This document shows positions 24,623-34,700 of a DNA stretch of 64,000 nt, piece after piece; position 1 is the first letter of the stretch, and every line of letters starts with the position of its first letter. The position numbers and the translations under genes are program-made. Below the pieces are notes generated by a model, which had not been told where the DNA came from, ran no database searches, and worked only from the letters and a program-made list of their open reading frames with translations. The DNA lies in contig DIYP01000011.1 in assembly GCA_002427735.1 (NCBI GenBank), forward strand, positions 89,446-153,445, read 5' to 3'. Source of the stretch: Flavobacteriales bacterium UBA6051 (GTDB lineage: Bacteria > Bacteroidota > Bacteroidia > Flavobacteriales_D > Crocinitomicaceae).

Positions 24623-26938
24623 ATGCAATCAATTATTGAAAGAATTACCACAACGAAGTCCGCAAATAATCTCATGAGCGATGTCATGTTAGCCGTTCCG
24701 AGAATTACATGTGGACTCGCATTATGTTTTGAATTTGGCTCCTCAAAATTTGGGATGCCCTGGTCCGTATCTGATTCACTCCCACTTTTTCATGCTTCTG
24801 AGTGGTTTGCTGAGGACATTGATAAGTTCGGTGGAATATTTTCATTAGCCCCTGGTTTTTTCGCATGGATGGCGGCCGCTTCAGAGACTATTGGAGGACT
24901 CTTTTTGCTTCTTGGTTTACAGACGAGGATCGCCTCTTTTTTAATAATGTGTACAATGTTAGTAGCCATCTTTTTTCAAAAATGGAACGATGGTCTTTGG
25001 GCTATGCTTCCAGCTATGGGATTCTTATGGGTTTCGTTATACGCACTTATAAATGGCTCTGGACGTTTCGGACTTGACTTCGTTCTTCATAAATATTTGA
25101 AGACAAAACGAACACTGAAGACGCCTTTAAAAACACTCAACAAGATTTCTTCAATGTTCTTCATCTTGGCATTTACTTCGTTGATGTCAATGTATTCTAT
25201 AGCGCAGGAAAAAGTAATAAGATTCGAAGTGGATATGAGTAAAGAGGAAGTCGTTTCTAGTGTTCAGCTGTTTGGGACAGAAGCGCCTTTAAGTGCTAAT
25301 GAAGGTTATCCGTTAAGCGATCCGAACGGTGACGGTATTTATGAGGCTGAGGTGCGTTTTGAAACGGAAAACAAGTATGTGAGAGTTAAGTTTTCAAATG
25401 GAATTCAACGCGAACTTCAAGGGTATGATTCACGTGTTGTTTGGTTTGAAGATGATAAAGTGAATAAGCGTTTCATTTTCAATGAACATGAATACTATTC
25501 CAAAGAACAAATAGCTGGAATTACATATGATGAACAGGAAATTATAGAGGATGTGGCTGTGCTAAAAAAAATCGTTCAGTATATCCATCCCGCTATTTAC
25601 ACCTTTCGCGACTCAATCAGTCTTCAAGTTGATTTTCAAGCATTAGAAAAGAAAATGCTTGCTTCACCAGATTTGGTTAGCTGTTACAAAGCAATTTCTC
25701 AGTGCGTTGCACAAATAAAATGCAGCCATACTTTCACGAATCCATGGAATCAAAACCTGCGCATTAAGAAGGCGATTTTTTATCAACCAGATAAAGTGCC
25801 TTTTACATTTCAACGAATCGGTAAGCGTTTATTTATTGATAAAAACGTATCCGAAAATAAAATGTTGAAAAAAGGATTGGAGATTAAACGTATTAATGGA
25901 GTTCTTGTAGATACAATATTGACGCGATTGACAAGTTACGTGACGTCAGATGGCAACAATTACGAGAAGCGACTGGATCGGTTGTCATTGACTGGAAATG
26001 AAAAGTATTCATTCTTTGACATTTTTTATGCGCTTGAGTTTGGTTCAGCAACATCCTTTGAACTGGAACTATTCGATCTTGAGACAAATCAAGTGCTAAC
26101 AACTGAGGTGAAACCTATCACAATAACAGATAGAAAGAGGAAGTTATCTCGGCTTTATGAGAACATAGAAGTGAGCCTCCGGGATGGTTGGAAGTTTGAG
26201 GTGCTGAACGAAAATACTGCGACACTTTCGATCAAATCCTTTGCGGTACAGCGTAATGAGTTTGATTGGAAGCAATTTATAGATGATGCCTTATCGGAAA
26301 TAAACCAACGATCAATTAAAAATCTAATTATTGATCTGCGTGACAATGAAGGCGGACAGGGAGAAGTGGGTGAATACATTGTTCAGTACGTAATTCAGCG
26401 TCCGTTTGAAGCTCCAGCAATGATAGGTTCATCGCGCTATATGATTATACCGGAAGACATTAAACAATATATAGGTACTTGGGCAAAATTTCCTTATGAT
26501 CTAACGAAAGCGATAGATCACTCAGAAAATGGCCGCCATTATTTCAAGGATAAGTACGTCGTGAAACAAAAAACCTACAAACCAAAGAGAAATGGTTTTA
26601 AAGGAAATGTTTACCTCATGATTAATTCTACGAATAGTTCAGCAACACATATTCTGGCCTCTTATGCCAAGCGAATCCCTGAAATAACATTGGTGGGACA
26701 GGCGACTGGAGGAAATCAGATGGGGACGAATGGAGCATTTATGTTTTTCCTTAATTTACCCAATACTGGCATTGTTGTCGATATTCCTATAATGAATATG
26801 GTCATTGATCCTCAGGGAGGAATGATTATCGATGGAGGAGTTCAACCTGATATTACAGTAGAAAAGACCGCAGAGGATATGTTGAGTGGTTTCGACCGAG
26901 AAATCAATACGGTGCTAGAGATGATTGACAAACAATGA
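24623..26938 (+). CDS. Fusion of DoxX-like membrane domain and S41-family peptidase
   Basis: 771 residues in one uninterrupted frame. Residues 1-160 are DoxX-like: four membrane helices, with conserved GLALCFEFGSSKFG, GFFAWMAAASETIGGLFLLL and LGLQTRIAS. Residues 177-194 (MFFILAFTSLMSMYSIAQ) look exactly like a signal peptide but are internal and probably act as a fifth membrane helix. Next come a beta-sandwich domain (about 195-295, DPNGDGIYEAEVRF), a PDZ-like segment (LKKGLEIKRINGVLVD) and a tail-specific protease S41 domain with NLIIDLRDNEGGQGEVGEY and the nucleophile region NSTNSSATHILASYA (Ser about 672). DoxX proteins are linked to redox or thiol stress and S41 enzymes cut periplasmic proteins; the joint function is unknown. 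The adjacent membrane AraC regulator is the probable controller. Confidence 0.85.
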   Translation: MQSIIERITTTKSANNLMSDVMLAVPRITCGLALCFEFGSSKFGMPWSVSDSLPLFHASEWFAEDIDKFGGIFSLAPGFFAWMAAASETIGGLFLLLGLQTRIASFLIMCTMLVAIFFQKWNDGLWAMLPAMGFLWVSLYALINGSGRFGLDFVLHKYLKTKRTLKTPLKTLNKISSMFFILAFTSLMSMYSIAQEKVIRFEVDMSKEEVVSSVQLFGTEAPLSANEGYPLSDPNGDGIYEAEVRFETENKYVRVKFSNGIQRELQGYDSRVVWFEDDKVNKRFIFNEHEYYSKEQIAGITYDEQEIIEDVAVLKKIVQYIHPAIYTFRDSISLQVDFQALEKKMLASPDLVSCYKAISQCVAQIKCSHTFTNPWNQNLRIKKAIFYQPDKVPFTFQRIGKRLFIDKNVSENKMLKKGLEIKRINGVLVDTILTRLTSYVTSDGNNYEKRLDRLSLTGNEKYSFFDIFYALEFGSATSFELELFDLETNQVLTTEVKPITITDRKRKLSRLYENIEVSLRDGWKFEVLNENTATLSIKSFAVQRNEFDWKQFIDDALSEINQRSIKNLIIDLRDNEGGQGEVGEYIVQYVIQRPFEAPAMIGSSRYMIIPEDIKQYIGTWAKFPYDLTKAIDHSENGRHYFKDKYVVKQKTYKPKRNGFKGNVYLMINSTNSSATHILASYAKRIPEITLVGQATGGNQMGTNGAFMFFLNLPNTGIVVDIPIMNMVIDPQGGMIIDGGVQPDITVEKTAEDMLSGFDREINTVLEMIDKQ

Positions 26939-26970
26939 AACAACGTCAATATCCTTTGTAAATTAGTCGT

Positions 26971-27864
26971 GTGATAGTCTTGGGAAATCATGTAGTAGAA
27001 GACAATAGCCAGCATCGCCGTATGGTAGACTATTGTATTGGATTGTTTCCTCAGTTACCATCGCGAAATGCTGTCAAGAAAGCACTCAAGAAAGGTGAGT
27101 TATTACTGAATGGGAAAACGGCAAATACAGGAACTTTTCTTAGTGAAGGTGATCGCATTGAATTACTGGAAAGTAACCGGAAGAAACCCAAGCAGTTTCC
27201 CATCGATGTGCCTATTGTTTTCGAAGATGATCACCTGGTTGTTGTTAATAAGCCGGCAGGTTTGGTTGTGAATGGGAATCGCTATCAAACCTTGGAAAAT
27301 GCATTAGTGGATCGCTGCGAGCCTTCACAGGAGGCTGATCGCTTGGAGTGGGTCGTTCCGGTTCATCGCCTAGACGGCCCTACAAGTGGTTTAGTGATCT
27401 GCGCAAAAACGTTTACGGCAAGAATTGAGATGATGAAGCAATTTGAGACGCGAAAAGTTGAGAAGGTATATCATGCAATTCTTCAGGGAAAAGTAGAAGG
27501 TGATCATGTCATTAATAAAACAATTGACGGTGTAAATGCGATAAGTGAGCTCCGAGCCTTGGAAGTCGTTCCATCGCTACGAAATGGTCATGTCACTCTT
27601 GTTGAATTACGCCCAAAAACGGGAAGAACGCATCAATTGCGAGTTCACTGCTCAGGAATTGGTTTCCCGATTATAGGAGATACGCTATATGGTGAACAAG
27701 GAAATACCATGTTGCATAAAGGATTGTTTTTGACAGCTACGCATTTGCATTTTCAACACCCTCTAAGTCAAGTGGAACAAAAGATAGAAATTCCCGTTCC
27801 ATATAAGTTCAGAAGCTTTATGAACAGGGAAAAAGAAAGGTTCGAACGTAAGTCTACTAGTTGA
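26971..27864 (+). CDS. RluA-family pseudouridine synthase
   Basis: 297 residues from a GTG start; no earlier in-frame start is better. An S4-like RNA-binding segment lies at about 25-70 (AVKKALKKGELLLNGKTAN). The catalytic domain carries VVNKPAGLVV (about 92-100), HRLDGPTSGLV with the catalytic Asp135, and the C-terminal signature LVELRPKTGRTHQLRVHCSG. It isomerises uridine to pseudouridine in an RNA; whether the target is rRNA or tRNA cannot be decided from sequence. Its last 8 bp overlap the convergent lipoprotein gene. Confidence 0.9.
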   Translation: MIVLGNHVVEDNSQHRRMVDYCIGLFPQLPSRNAVKKALKKGELLLNGKTANTGTFLSEGDRIELLESNRKKPKQFPIDVPIVFEDDHLVVVNKPAGLVVNGNRYQTLENALVDRCEPSQEADRLEWVVPVHRLDGPTSGLVICAKTFTARIEMMKQFETRKVEKVYHAILQGKVEGDHVINKTIDGVNAISELRALEVVPSLRNGHVTLVELRPKTGRTHQLRVHCSGIGFPIIGDTLYGEQGNTMLHKGLFLTATHLHFQHPLSQVEQKIEIPVPYKFRSFMNREKERFERKSTS

Positions 27865-28666
27865 CCTTGGAAAGAACGCCTTCGAAATAAGCACGTGCTC
27901 CTCGGTAATATTGACAGTCGCCAGTTTCATGCACCTCCACTGTGTTTCCGGAAAAAGTAAAGGTTAACTCGCATGATTCCAAGTCTCTGAAAATCCCTGT
28001 ATCACCTTTACGCTTTGCGAATCCTTCTACGCTTCCTATATGTGCATTCGCACCAATAACGCTATAGTAAAAGGAAAAGAAACCTCCGCCAACTTCAGAA
28101 ATCGTTAGGACGTCAGTTACCTCTTCTTCGTAATCATCTTCACCGCTAAAGAGTGTTATTTTATGAACGTCCTTGTAACGTCCGTGCTTAGCAGAGTAAT
28201 CTTCTTCACTTAAATCAATCAATGTCGCCGTGAAATCTTCCTTTTCTTGTGCATCTTTTTGTTTCATCCAACGGCCTTCAATTTCACCATGTGATAGCTT
28301 AAATTCAAGGTAACCAGTAGTTTTGCCTTTGTATGATTCTGTTGCTTTTACCATGCCAGAAGAAGGGTCATATGTACCCTCAAGACTCAGTGTCTTTTGG
28401 TGTTTAGCATAGAAATAATTTCCGCTTACTGCCTCTCCTTGGATTTCTAAAGCCAGTACCACTTGACTTTCGTAGAGTCCTAGTTTTCCCTCATAAAGTC
28501 CCCAAATGATTTCCTCAGGCTCTTCTAGGGAGGATGGTGGAACAGACTCTTCTGCTATAGGTGCAATATCATCCTCAGGTTTTTCTTCTGGCTTTATTTC
28601 GGTTTTACAAGCGATTAATGCGAATAGACAAAGTAGTAATAGGCTCAATGATTTCAATCGAAGCAT
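27857..28666 (-). CDS. Lipoprotein of unknown function
   Basis: 269 residues. A lipoprotein signal (LSLLLLCLFALIAC, cysteine about 20) is followed by an acidic, proline-rich linker (about 22-55). Residues about 58-150 show a lipocalin-like strand pattern (WGLYEGKLGLYESQVVLALE ... GNYFYAKHQKTLSLEGTYD ... GYLEFKLSHGEIEGRWMKQ), typical of small secreted domains that report exchange of solvent-exposed strands. No catalytic motif is seen. It is divergent from the lipoprotein at 28716 with 49 nt between starts. Confidence 0.75.
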   Translation of the reverse strand: MLRLKSLSLLLLCLFALIACKTEIKPEEKPEDDIAPIAEESVPPSSLEEPEEIIWGLYEGKLGLYESQVVLALEIQGEAVSGNYFYAKHQKTLSLEGTYDPSSGMVKATESYKGKTTGYLEFKLSHGEIEGRWMKQKDAQEKEDFTATLIDLSEEDYSAKHGRYKDVHKITLFSGEDDYEEEVTDVLTISEVGGGFFSFYYSVIGANAHIGSVEGFAKRKGDTGIFRDLESCELTFTFSGNTVEVHETGDCQYYRGARAYFEGVLSKVN

Positions 28667-28715
28667 ATGATGTAATTTCTTAATTTAGCTGAGGTCTAAA
28701 TGTACAAATAAAGCT

Positions 28716-29171
28716 ATGAAAAAGGTATTCGCATTATTGCTCCTTACGACAGTTCTGATGAGTTGCAAAATGATTGTTAATGATATCAAGAAGACAAATA
28801 AGGTGCGAAAAATAGCGCTGGAGCATTGCGAGTGCAAATTGGCTGAAGTGGACAAGAGTTATCGTGGTGGAAATTCAATCATGGAGATCACATTAAAAAA
28901 ATGGTGGTCAACTGATCATCTGTTAACCGCTGAGAATGTTTTTACTGCGATTCAAGATAGTTTCCCTAAGATTTGCAATTTCGGAGAAGTGTCTATCGTA
29001 TTTGAGCATGAAGGATTTGACGAGCGTTTCCTTTTTTATGGATGCGAGCACGAGCCGGAAACAGATACTGTTTTCTGGGATGTAGACGACGAACCTTCAG
29101 ACACAGGGGAATATACCGATGATGATTGGGATAACTTTATGAATGAAGAAGATTCCTTAGCAGGAAACTAA
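28716..29171 (+). CDS. Small lipoprotein of unknown function
   Basis: 151 residues. N-terminus MKKVFALLLLTTVLMSC is a lipoprotein signal with cysteine 17. The mature part has three further cysteines (HCECK, KICNF, YGCEH) and ends in a strongly acidic tail (about 125-151, DVDDEPSDTGEYTDDDWDNF). I recognise no family. It is convergent with hutF, 9 nt from its stop. Real-gene status is supported by the clear signal and by the absence of a better frame on either strand. Confidence 0.7.
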   Translation: MKKVFALLLLTTVLMSCKMIVNDIKKTNKVRKIALEHCECKLAEVDKSYRGGNSIMEITLKKWWSTDHLLTAENVFTAIQDSFPKICNFGEVSIVFEHEGFDERFLFYGCEHEPETDTVFWDVDDEPSDTGEYTDDDWDNFMNEEDSLAGN

Positions 29172-29180
29172 TGCTATTGC

Positions 29181-30551
29181 TTAGCGGTTTTTCAATTCGC
29201 CCAATGTTTTCTGGAACTGGTTAAGAATAGCATCATGATGAACATGCTTACCTTTTGACTGAATACTTCCATTTACAATAGTGCCCCATTGGTGACTGGC
29301 ATCAGCAGTGTAAACAATAGAGGATGTCAGGTTTTCAGACGAGCAAACACTTAGGAGCGGAGTGGAAGCGTCCAATATTGAAGCATTGAAACGTTGCCCA
29401 ACTGAAAAGTAATCATGGTGATAATTATTCATTGCTTTTCTTCCTGCTAATAATGCGGTTTGAATAGCAAACAGTCCGCTGTCTCCATGTTTTCCTGCAA
29501 AGGTATCCCTGTCATGTGAAATTAAACGTTGTCCGTAATCCAACAAACGAAGCTCTTCCAGAGGGTTGATACCAATGTGACTATCTGTACCAATACTCCA
29601 ATTACCTCCCATTTTTTGATAGTCAATAAGTGGGAAAATTCCATCCCCTAAATTCCCTTCAGTTGTGGGACAAATAACGACATTTGCACCGCTTTTAGCG
29701 ATAGCCGTAGTTTCTTCCTTCGTAAGGTGCGTAGCGTGAACGAGGTGAAAGCGATCGTTCAATTCAACGTTATCAACGAACCATTCTACAGGTCTTTTTC
29801 CGAGGAATGCTTTGCAATCTTCAATTTCTTTCAGTTGCTCTGCAATATGAATATGAAAAGGAATATCCTGCGGTCCGGACTTTGCAATTTCCGCAATATC
29901 AGATGGATCAACCCCGCGCATAGAGTGCATTCCCATGGCAATGTTTGCTCCATCGTAATCTTTACATACTTCTCTCGAAGCTTCTAAAAGAGCGAGGTAC
30001 GTATCAATGTCCTTTGAAATAAAGCGTTTTTGGCCTTCTACTGGATCCTTTCCGAAACCACCTTTTTGGTAAAATATAGGTACAAGAGTAATGTTAATAC
30101 CAGCTAATTTTGCGGCAGCGACCAACCTGCTTCCCATTTCGGCCAAGTTATCATAGTGTTGACCATTTTTGTCATGGTGCACATAGTGAAACTCTGCAAC
30201 ATGTGTATAACCGTGTCTAACCATTTCTGCATAAAGCATTGTCGCAATTCCTTCTAGTTGCTCGGGACTTACATTCAATGCAAGCTTATACATCGCCTCT
30301 CGCCAGGACCAGAAATTATCTGAAGTATGTTGAACATCATGAACCTCTGCCAGCCCCGCCATGGCATATTGAAAGGCATGCGAATGAGCATTTTGAAAAC
30401 CGGGAAGTGCGTAGCCATTGATGAAATCACTTTTTTCTGTTGATTCGTTCGAAGTAATAGCTTGGATGATACCTTTTTCATCGACTTTTACCGAAGCGTT
30501 TTCAACCCACCCATCATTGAGTAGTAAGCCTTTGAATGAGAATGTTTTCAT
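29181..30551 (-). CDS. hutF: Formimidoylglutamate deiminase
   Basis: 456 residues from ATG 30551; the longer reading from 30587 would overlap hutG. It is a metal-dependent amidohydrolase that converts N-formimino-glutamate to N-formyl-glutamate, the fourth step of the five-step histidine degradation route. Visible metal-site motifs: NAHSHAF (His56, His58), FHIHIAEQ, LVHATHL and GTDSHIGINPLEELRLL. The preceding gene hutG supplies the next enzyme, deformylation to glutamate; only 1 nt separates its stop from this start, so the two form one operon. hutH, hutU and hutI are not in the window. Confidence 0.92.
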   Translation of the reverse strand: MKTFSFKGLLLNDGWVENASVKVDEKGIIQAITSNESTEKSDFINGYALPGFQNAHSHAFQYAMAGLAEVHDVQHTSDNFWSWREAMYKLALNVSPEQLEGIATMLYAEMVRHGYTHVAEFHYVHHDKNGQHYDNLAEMGSRLVAAAKLAGINITLVPIFYQKGGFGKDPVEGQKRFISKDIDTYLALLEASREVCKDYDGANIAMGMHSMRGVDPSDIAEIAKSGPQDIPFHIHIAEQLKEIEDCKAFLGKRPVEWFVDNVELNDRFHLVHATHLTKEETTAIAKSGANVVICPTTEGNLGDGIFPLIDYQKMGGNWSIGTDSHIGINPLEELRLLDYGQRLISHDRDTFAGKHGDSGLFAIQTALLAGRKAMNNYHHDYFSVGQRFNASILDASTPLLSVCSSENLTSSIVYTADASHQWGTIVNGSIQSKGKHVHHDAILNQFQKTLGELKNR

Positions 30552-30552
30552 A

Positions 30553-31362
30553 TTAGATTTCTTGTAATTTATGGATGAGGGCTTCAAAAGTTGGTTTTAA
30601 TACAGCACGCATTTCGTTAGCTCGCTCCTCATGAAAATTTCGTTCTTCATCATCCATGTATAAGATTTTATTCATCTCTAATTGAAGCGCATGAATATTC
30701 TGTTCTGGTTTGCCGAAGTATCGTGTAATGTGTCCCCCTTTGAATGGAGTATTATGATTAACACCAAATTTCCCAGATGTTAATCCATGTAGGGCAGTTT
30801 CGATAAGTTCCGGATGGGCAGTGGTTTCATCATTGTTTCCAAGAATCATATCTGGAAATATTTCCTTTCTGATTGTCGGAACAAAATGTCGAATGGAATG
30901 GGCATCCCACAAAAGTGCTTTCCCAAAAGTGGCAAGGCGTTCATCCAATAAATCTTGAATCTTGTTGTAATACGGCCAGTAATATTCGGTCAACCGACGC
31001 TCTACTTCTTTTTGATCTGGTATGCGATCATCAGATATATATATTGACTTCCCAAAGAAGTCAGTAGTGGTAGTCAGTCCGGTTATAATTCTACCATCGT
31101 CGTATAGTGGCGCACTTTCAGGATCTCGATTTAAGTCAATTGCCCATCGGCTGTATTTCGCATGGATAATGGTAATCCCGAGTTCAGTGGCAAAATTATA
31201 AAGTTGATGCACGAACCAGTCTGTGTCATCTGGGGCAGCCATCATCTCTGGGACATAATCATTTCTGATTTCGTCAGGAAAATCTGTACCACAATGTGGT
31301 ACGCTTAAAATGATAGGTACAATAGGCTGTTTAGGCTCTATTACAACGAATGGATCTGGCAT
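30553..31362 (-). CDS. hutG: N-formylglutamate deformylase (amidohydrolase)
   Basis: 269 residues. It hydrolyses N-formyl-glutamate to glutamate and formate, the last step of the route served by hutF. Characteristic sequence: PIILSVPHCGTDFPDEIR (about 16-33), KYSRWAIDLNRDPE, LLWDAHSIRHFVP, NHNTPFKGGHITRYFG and ALQLEMNKILYMDD. The length fits the family. The gene is first in a two-gene operon; a -7 box lies 14 nt upstream of its ATG. Confidence 0.92.
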   Translation of the reverse strand: MPDPFVVIEPKQPIVPIILSVPHCGTDFPDEIRNDYVPEMMAAPDDTDWFVHQLYNFATELGITIIHAKYSRWAIDLNRDPESAPLYDDGRIITGLTTTTDFFGKSIYISDDRIPDQKEVERRLTEYYWPYYNKIQDLLDERLATFGKALLWDAHSIRHFVPTIRKEIFPDMILGNNDETTAHPELIETALHGLTSGKFGVNHNTPFKGGHITRYFGKPEQNIHALQLEMNKILYMDDEERNFHEERANEMRAVLKPTFEALIHKLQEI

Positions 31363-31739
31363 AACTTGACTTTGAGCAAAAATACAAGAATCGCTGAGAA
31401 AGAATGAAAGAAAAGAAAGGGGTACAAGCGCTTCTTAGTTGTTAAGGTGTTGTTTTTGAGTTGTTTGTGTTGAAATTCCAGTTTTAAGACTAAAACGGTC
31501 AAAAAAATATTCACTGGCAAGTCCGGTAGGATAAATGAAAGCTAAACTTTGATCAAAATAATAGAGTGATAGCTGTGTATGCATAATAGTTTAAATGATA
31601 GATGAAGAAAAAAAAAGTGTAGACCAATGACCGATTATTGTCTTTAAAGCACTGTTTAATAAATAATGCACGCATAATAATAGATAGGCATCCAAATTCT
31701 CGCTAAAACGTTTTATTAGTAGAACCAACTTCTACAGCT
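31363..31739. other. Intergenic region between divergent hutG and the 1532-residue adhesin gene
   Basis: 377 bp, A+T-rich. It holds the hutG -7 box (31377-31384, minus strand). Toward the adhesin I see no exact TAnnTTTG; nearest are a loose TAAACTTTG near 31541 and a 12-bp palindrome TAAAACGTTTTA (31704-31715) 24 nt before its ATG. No open frame of note and no RNA gene were recognised. Confidence 0.5.
31377..31384 (-). promoter_or_regulatory. -7 box (TATTTTTG) of the hutG-hutF operon
   Basis: Exact TAnnTTTG on the minus strand, 14 nt before ATG 31362. Confidence 0.5.
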
Positions 31740-34700
31740 ATGAAACCAACACTCTACATTTTTACAATGTGCATGTTCGGGTTCGGACTTTTCGCACAGC
31801 ATGAACACTCAGAAATTGAGCATCTTTTTGAAAACAAAAGTTTAGCTGATTTTGAACAACAATTGAATCTAACTCATGAGGACTATTCAAATCAGTTATT
31901 ACTAGATTTTGTGGATAGGTCTTATCAAAATTTCCATGATTCCATACACGGAAGACTGCTCGCAGGGTTTCCCGTTAGGCCATTAAAATTTGAGTTAAGC
32001 TATGGTCGATTAGTAGATTCACTTAGCAATCAATTAGGGCAATTCAAACCTTCACCTTCCATTCCAGGTTCGCCAAAAGCAGCAGATGGTCCTTGTGTCA
32101 ATATGGATTTTGAGACGGGTGACTTCACTGGTTGGACGCTCACAAGAGGAAACGTAACTGGAGCCACTCCCTACAGTTTTGCAGGTGAGTTCGCCGTCGG
32201 TCCTGGGCCTTATCACACAGTCTTTGGTGGAGGTCTTGATCCAGTGACAGGTATTCCACGTGTGAACCCATTGGGTGGGGCTTTTTCCGTTAGACTTGGA
32301 AATGGAGTAGGAGTAGGAGCAAGAGCCGCTCGCTTAAAGCAAACATTTATGGTAGATGCCAGCAATTACATGTTTACCTATAGCTATGCTGTCATTTTTG
32401 AATCACCAGCAGGTCATTCGCTAAACCAGTTGCCTTATTTTACTGTTCGCGTATTCGATTCACTGGGCAATAGTATCCCATGCGGAGAATACTCGGTAAT
32501 TGCAGATGCAGCCAACGCACCGGACTACGAGACAACGACCTGGGGGGGAACAACAGTTCTTTTTAAAAATTGGGAGACGGTTTTCACCAACCTGAGTGCC
32601 TACATTGGACAGAATGTTACTGTTGAATTTACTTCGGGAGATTGTTCTTTAACTGGTCATTTTGGCTATGCGTATGTTGATGCCTCTTGTGGGGTAGATG
32701 AATTAACAGCTTCTAATGATATTATTTGTACTGGAGACTCTTCCATATTGACTGCTCCACCTGGTGCTGCAAGTTATCTTTGGAGCAATGGCAGTACAAC
32801 TCAATCGACAACAGTGTATACAGGAGGAGTATACTCATGCACAATCACGCCTTTTCAAGGAGGAGGGTGCGACATTACCTTGGATATAACAATTACCGAG
32901 AATCCATCACCGGTTGCCAACTTTACAAGTGCCCTTACAGCTTGTGTTGGAGAGCAAATTGACTTCACCAATCTTTCCACTATTCCTTTACCAGGAATTA
33001 TTTCGGGATACCGCTGGGATTTTGGAGATGGAAATGTAACACCCATTTCGACTGGCGCGATCATAGGCGTAACGAATACGAACGGAACTTACATAAATGC
33101 TGGACATTGGTATGACGCGCCTGGTGTCTACAATGTTGAATTGTATGTTGAATCTTCGGATGGATGCGCGGACTCAATGACAGTTCCTGTTACAATTCAT
33201 GGACTGCCGCCGGTGGTCGCTGGTCCCGATCAAGTGGTTTGTGAAGGAGCGCAGGTAACACTTTCCGGTGCCGGAGCAGTGAATTATGTCTGGGATAATG
33301 GCATTACTAATGGAGTAGCGTTTACGCCGGCAGTTGGGACAATCACATACACCGTTACTGGTACAGATGCGAATGGTTGTGTGAATACCGATCAGGTGGA
33401 TGTAACGGTAAACCCGCTCCCGAACGTTGATGCAGGTGCTGATCAAACAGTATGTGACGGAGATCAGGTAACATTGATCGGTTCAGGAATACCGGGTGCC
33501 GGAGCAGGAACATATGTTTGGGACAACGGTGTGACGAATGGAGTAGCATTTACCCCACCACTGGGTATAACAACATACACGGTAACCGGAACCGATGGGA
33601 ATGGTTGTGTGAATACTGATCAGGTTGATGTAACAGTGAATGCATTGCCCAATGTAAATGCTGGTGTAGATCAAACAGTATGTGAAGGAACACAAGTTAC
33701 GCTTTGGGGAGCTGGTGCAGTGAGCTATGTTTGGGATAATGGAGTAATAGATGGAGTCGCCTTTACGCCTATAGTTGGCACAACATATACGGTAACAGGC
33801 ACTGACGGGAATGGTTGTATGAATACTGATCAAGTAGATGTTATTGTGAATCCATTGCCAAATGTGAATGCTAGTCCCGATCAAGTGATTTGTGAAGGAG
33901 CGCAGGTAACACTTTCCGGTGCAGGAGCAGTGAATTATGTCTGGGATAATGGCATTACTGATGGAGTTGCCTTTACGCCAGCAGTTGGGACAATCACATA
34001 CACGGTTACTGGTACAGATGCGAATGGTTGTGTGAATACCGATCAGGTGGATGTAACGGTAAATCCGCTCCCTAACGTTGATGCAGGTGCTGATCAAACA
34101 GTATGTGACGGAAATCAGGTAACACTGATCGGTTCAGGGATACCGGGTGCTGGAGCGGGAACATATGTTTGGGACAACGGTGTGACGAATGGAGTAGCAT
34201 TTACCCCACCACTGGGTACAACAACATATACCGTAACCGGAACTGATGGAAATGGTTGTGTGAACACTGATCAGGTTGATGTAACAGTGAATGCATTACC
34301 CAATGTAAATGCTGGTGTAGATCAAACAGTATGTGAAGGAACACAAGTTACGCTATGGGGAGCTGGTGCAGTGAGCTATGTTTGGGATAATGGAGTAATA
34401 GATGGAGTCGCCTTTACGCCTATAGTTGGCACAACAACATATACGGTAACAGGCACTGACGGGAATGGTTGTATGAATACTGATCAAGTAGATGTTATTG
34501 TGAATCCATTGCCAAATGTGAATGCTGGTCCCGATCAAGTGATTTGTGAAGGAGCGCAGGTAACACTTTCCGGTGCAGGAGCAGTGAATTATGTCTGGGA
34601 TAATGGAGTAGTAGATGGAGTCGCCTTTACGCCAGCAGTTGGGACAATCACATACACGGTTACTGGTACAGATGCGAATGGTTGTGTGAACACCGATCAG

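Noticed and set aside
31704..31715. Palindrome TAAAACGTTTTA before the 1532-residue adhesin gene
   Set aside because: Short and A+T-rich, so likely by chance in this composition; mentioned only in the spacer description.
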